The notes below the pieces were generated by a model. The model made no database searches. It saw nothing but the letters and a program-made list of their open reading frames with translations, and was not told the origin of the DNA. From NCBI GenBank assembly GCA_020442235.1, contig JAGRKQ010000075.1, positions 1,240 to 9,964 of the forward strand: 8,725 nt of DNA, given 5' to 3'. The DNA comes from Hyphomicrobiaceae bacterium (GTDB lineage: Bacteria; Pseudomonadota; Alphaproteobacteria; Rhizobiales; MH13). How positions within the stretch are numbered: the stretch's first letter is position 1; each line of letters starts with the position of its first letter. Below are positions 7,421-8,725 of this stretch, piece by piece. The translations under genes and the position numbers were made by a program.

Positions 7421-7437
7421 CATGCCGTCACGGCATG
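7421..7437. repeat. Perfect 8-bp inverted repeat in the podJ leader
   Basis: CATGCCGT (7421-7428), one central C, and ACGGCATG (7430-7437) form a perfect palindrome ending 20 bases before the podJ ATG. With a single unpaired base the RNA could not close as a full hairpin, so a dimeric protein-binding site is more natural than an RNA stem. Confidence 0.7.
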
Positions 7438-7485
7438 CGTGCGCCCCACGGCGCTTCTGAACCGGGCTCACCTTCCGCCGGTTAT

Positions 7486-7512
7486 GGTAAACAAGGGGTA
7501 AACGGATTTACC
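7486..7512. promoter_or_regulatory. GGTAAAC/TTTACC repeat cluster upstream of podJ, possible CtrA-like operator
   Basis: GGTAAAC occurs at 7486-7492 and 7497-7503, exactly 11 bp apart. The second copy forms a perfect inverted repeat with TTTACC at 7507-7512 around a CGGA centre. Read towards podJ the direct repeat is TTTAC-N6-TTTAC, which differs by one base per half from the alphaproteobacterial CtrA box TTAAC-N6-TTAAC (TTAA-N7-TTAA). It lies 85-111 bases before the podJ start. The repeats are seen directly; the regulator is a guess. Confidence 0.5.
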
Positions 7513-7638
7513 TTTGGACAGTCCCGCTCTGGCGCGGGGCGATTTTTCAGCACCCAGCCTGCTGAATGGAGCCGAGGCCCCTGCTTGGCCGGGTTGCCGA
7601 TGCTGAGAAAACTTTGTCGCATCAGGAATAAAGAAAAC

Positions 7639-7649
7639 GCCGAATCGGC
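7639..7649. repeat. 11-bp palindrome centred on a GANTC methylation site
   Basis: GCCGAATCGGC is a perfect palindrome around a central A and contains GAATC, a CcrM (GANTC) target in alphaproteobacteria. GcrA/CcrM control of podJ is known in Caulobacter; relevance here is inference. Confidence 0.45.
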
Positions 7650-7671
7650 ACGCTCAAACCCGGCCCGCCAC

Positions 7672-7701
7672 TTGACCTTAACGTCACCTCGTGGCGATAT
7701 G
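7672..7701 (+). promoter_or_regulatory. Candidate merR promoter with MerR-type box 1 over the -35
   Basis: TTGACC (7672-7677) and GATATG (7696-7701) are 18 bases apart and lie about 40 bases before the merR ATG. The 14-mer TGACCTTAACGTCA (7673-7686) overlaps the -35 and has inverted TGAC/GTCA arms. It matches 12 of 14 bases of the box at 8244-8257 before the acyl-CoA dehydrogenase. This suggests autoregulation of the MerR protein. Confidence 0.5.
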
Positions 7702-7738
7702 CGTGCATTCCCTATGGTTAACCCGTGAAAGACTCATC

Positions 7739-8197
7739 ATGACGAGTGAAGACAGCGTGGCGGAGCCGCGCACCCTTGCTGATACGGCCGCGATCGACGA
7801 CCGGTCCGACAAGCGCGACAGTTTTACCATCGGCGATCTCGCCCGCGAATTCGAACTGACCCTGCGCGCAATCCGCTTCTATGAAGACAAGGGCCTGCTC
7901 AACCCCAAGCGCGACGGCATGCAGCGCGTCTTCTCGCGCCGCGACCGCGCCCGCCTGAAACTCATCCTGATGGGCAAGAAGGTCGGTTTCTCGCTGGCCG
8001 AAATTCACGAGATGCTCGACCTTTACGACCTCAAGGACGGTCAGGTCACGCAGTTGCGCGTTGCCGTGGACCGATTCACGCACCAGATTGACATTCTCGA
8101 GCAGCAAAAGCGCGACATCGAGCAGGCGGTCACCGAACTGCGCCGCACCGTCGATGTGGTGTCCGGCATGCTGCGCGAGCGCGAGGCGCGTGGCTGA
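7739..8197 (+). CDS. MerR-family transcriptional regulator, LiuR-like
   Basis: This 152-residue cytoplasmic DNA-binding protein has a 28-residue polar N-terminal tail, then the MerR winged helix: FTIGDLAREFELTLRAIRFY (29-48), EDKGLLNPKR, and RVFSRRDRARLKLILMGKKVGFSLAEIHEMLDLYDLKDG (about 63-101). A coiled-coil dimerisation helix follows (about 105-148). The block RLKLILMGKKVGFSLAEI resembles LiuR-type regulators of branched-chain amino acid and fatty acid catabolism. There is no cysteine at all, which argues against metal sensors such as CueR or redox sensors such as SoxR. There is no long C-terminal effector domain. The ATG at 7739 is preferred over a GTG at 7691, because it has GAAAG 7 bases ahead, follows the likely promoter closely, and the extra 16 residues look unlike a regulator. 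The gene lies 99 bp upstream of an acyl-CoA dehydrogenase that it probably controls. An acyl-CoA as inducer is inference. Confidence 0.88.
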   Translation: MTSEDSVAEPRTLADTAAIDDRSDKRDSFTIGDLAREFELTLRAIRFYEDKGLLNPKRDGMQRVFSRRDRARLKLILMGKKVGFSLAEIHEMLDLYDLKDGQVTQLRVAVDRFTHQIDILEQQKRDIEQAVTELRRTVDVVSGMLREREARG

Positions 8198-8203
8198 CCG
8201 GCC

Positions 8204-8231
8204 TTGCATTACGTTTGCGTCATGTTATAAG
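8204..8231 (+). promoter_or_regulatory. Candidate acyl-CoA dehydrogenase promoter with MerR-type box 2 in its spacer
   Basis: TTGCAT (8204-8209) and TATAAG (8226-8231) are separated by 16 bases. The 14-mer TTACGTTTGCGTCA (8209-8222), a 12 of 14 match to the box at 8244-8257, fills the spacer. MerR-family proteins usually bind between the -35 and -10. The hexamers are imperfect and the spacer is shorter than the 19-20 bases of classic MerR-activated promoters, so repression is as likely as activation. Confidence 0.5.
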
Positions 8232-8242
8232 TCGCCATAAAG

Positions 8243-8264
8243 ATGACGTTTACGTCAACGTCAT
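8243..8264. promoter_or_regulatory. 22-bp near-perfect palindrome, MerR-type box 3 (probable operator)
   Basis: ATGACGTT (8243-8250) and AACGTCAT (8257-8264) are perfect inverted arms. The six bases between (TACGTC) keep a central ACGT, with only one symmetrical pair unmatched across the 22 bp. The inner TGACGTTTACGTCA (8244-8257) is the best copy of the repeated 14-mer. It lies just downstream of the candidate -10 and 32 bases before the acyl-CoA dehydrogenase ATG, well placed to control transcription. Confidence 0.72.
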
Positions 8265-8296
8265 ATACAAGACGTGAGACGCATGAGGAGGAAACG

Positions 8297-8725
8297 ATGC
8301 CCGTCTACAAGGCTCCCGTCGATGACACCATGTTCCTGCTGTTCGACGTGTTCGGCATGGACCGCTACAACAATCTTCCCGGTTTCGAGGACGCCAGCGC
8401 CGACATGGTCGAGGCGATCCTCGGCGAGGCCGCACGGCTGTGCGAAGAAGTCACCCACCCCCTGAACGCCACCGGCGACACGGAAGGCTGCACACGCCAT
8501 GACGATGGGCGCGTGACGACACCGGCCGGCTTCGACACCGCCTACAAGACCTATCTGGAAGGCGGCTGGAACGGGCTTGCCGCCGATCCCGATTTCGGTG
8601 GCCAGGGTCTTCCCTACACACTCGCCGCTTCGGTCAACGAGTTCATGTCCTCGGCCAACATGGCCTTTTCCATGTATCCGGGCCTCACCCAGGGCGCCAT
8701 TGCCGCGCTGCAGGTGCACGGCACG
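8297..8725 (+). CDS. Acyl-CoA dehydrogenase, N-terminal part (3' end outside window)
   Basis: The frame is open from the ATG at 8297 to the window edge, giving 143 residues of a flavoenzyme of about 590 residues. It begins MPVYKAPVDDTMFLLFDVFG, the short N-terminal extension (PF12418 type) found on the large acyl-CoA dehydrogenases that also carry an extra C-terminal domain. The segment then enters the helical N-terminal domain, with GWNGLAADPDFGGQGLP (about 90-106) and SMYPGLTQGAIAALQVHGT at the edge, both typical of the family. These enzymes oxidise acyl-CoA to trans-2-enoyl-CoA using FAD in beta-oxidation; relatives include methylmercaptopropionyl-CoA dehydrogenase (DmdC), so the substrate is uncertain. 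The catalytic glutamate lies outside the window. The start has a strong ribosome-binding site, GAGGAGG at 8285-8291. The operator pair upstream and the LiuR-like gene before it point to substrate-responsive control. Thiolase and hydroxyacyl-CoA dehydrogenase genes would be expected downstream. Confidence 0.92.
   Translation, partial: MPVYKAPVDDTMFLLFDVFGMDRYNNLPGFEDASADMVEAILGEAARLCEEVTHPLNATGDTEGCTRHDDGRVTTPAGFDTAYKTYLEGGWNGLAADPDFGGQGLPYTLAASVNEFMSSANMAFSMYPGLTQGAIAALQVHGT

Larger units (their letters stand above)
7402..7738. other. Divergent intergenic region between podJ and merR
   Basis: These 337 bases hold no credible gene; the long plus-strand open frame through part of it is the antisense shadow of podJ. 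The region is less GC-rich around 7481-7515 and 7607-7638. It contains a 17-bp palindrome in the podJ leader (7421-7437), a GGTAAAC repeat cluster (7486-7512), an 11-bp palindrome containing GAATC (7639-7649) and a MerR-type box with promoter elements (7672-7701). Two GANTC sites (7642-7646, 7731-7735) are present. Roughly 1.3 GANTC sites are expected by chance in this length, so the count alone means little. Confidence 0.8.

Noticed and set aside
7678..7722. TTAA motifs at 7678-7681 and 7718-7721 as CtrA half sites
   Set aside because: Neither has a second TTAA at the 7-base spacing, so they do not form a CtrA box.
5962..7728. 588-codon plus-strand open frame running through podJ into the merR leader
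   Set aside because: Same antisense shadow effect; it would end just before merR and shows no family resemblance.
7718..8209. 163-codon minus-strand open frame opposite merR
   Set aside because: The plus strand encodes a complete MerR winged helix; the antisense translation has no family features.
8274..8465. Plus-strand short frame including an ATG at 8283
   Set aside because: It is out of frame with the dehydrogenase, and GAGGAGG serves the ATG at 8297; translation is Arg/Pro-rich noise.
8261..8719. 152-codon minus-strand open frame opposite the acyl-CoA dehydrogenase
   Set aside because: The plus strand has a strong ribosome-binding site and a clear acyl-CoA dehydrogenase N-terminus.

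Overview
The window is GC-rich, densely coding bacterial chromosome. Its gene content points to an alphaproteobacterium of the Rhizobiales/Hyphomicrobiales: a ligase-associated helicase/PdeM repair pair, a TauE/SafE permease next to a TIGR02186-type protein, a PodJ-like polarity protein, and a LiuR-like MerR regulator in front of an acyl-CoA dehydrogenase. I see no rRNA, tRNA, CRISPR array, insertion sequence or phage gene. The assignment to order is an inference from gene content and protein style.

Layout. (1) Positions 1-1332, plus strand: the last 191 codons of a ligase-associated Lhr-like DEXH helicase, overlapping by ATGA the metallophosphoesterase PdeM. The matching ATP-dependent ligase and exonuclease genes would be expected to the left of the window. 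(2) Positions 1343-3034, minus strand: a TauE/SafE permease (GTG start) followed 9 bp later by a secreted, C-terminally anchored TIGR02186-family protein; the latter ends only 10 bp from the convergent pdeM stop. (3) Positions 3151-7401, minus strand: one 1416-residue PodJ-like bitopic membrane protein with a long cytoplasmic coiled coil, one membrane segment, periplasmic Sel1 repeats and a C-terminal peptidoglycan-binding domain. A strong hairpin lies just after its stop. (4) Positions 7402-7738: a 337-bp divergent intergenic region with several inverted and direct repeats. (5) Positions 7739-8725, plus strand: a cysteine-free MerR-family regulator, then a 99-bp gap, then the first 143 codons of an acyl-CoA dehydrogenase.

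Functionally there are three modules: DNA repair, a probable sulfur/anion export pair, and a polarity gene back-to-back with a fatty-acid or branched-chain acyl-CoA catabolic locus. The best new observation is a 14-bp near-palindrome of the type TGACGTTTACGTCA. It occurs three times: once over the likely merR promoter and twice in the promoter region of the acyl-CoA dehydrogenase. This is what an autoregulated LiuR-like local regulon would look like. A second cluster of GGTAAAC/TTTACC repeats upstream of podJ resembles a degenerate CtrA-type site. I found no convincing evidence of a wholly undescribed system; the genes belong to recognisable families, though the roles of the TIGR02186 protein and of the podJ leader repeats are open.
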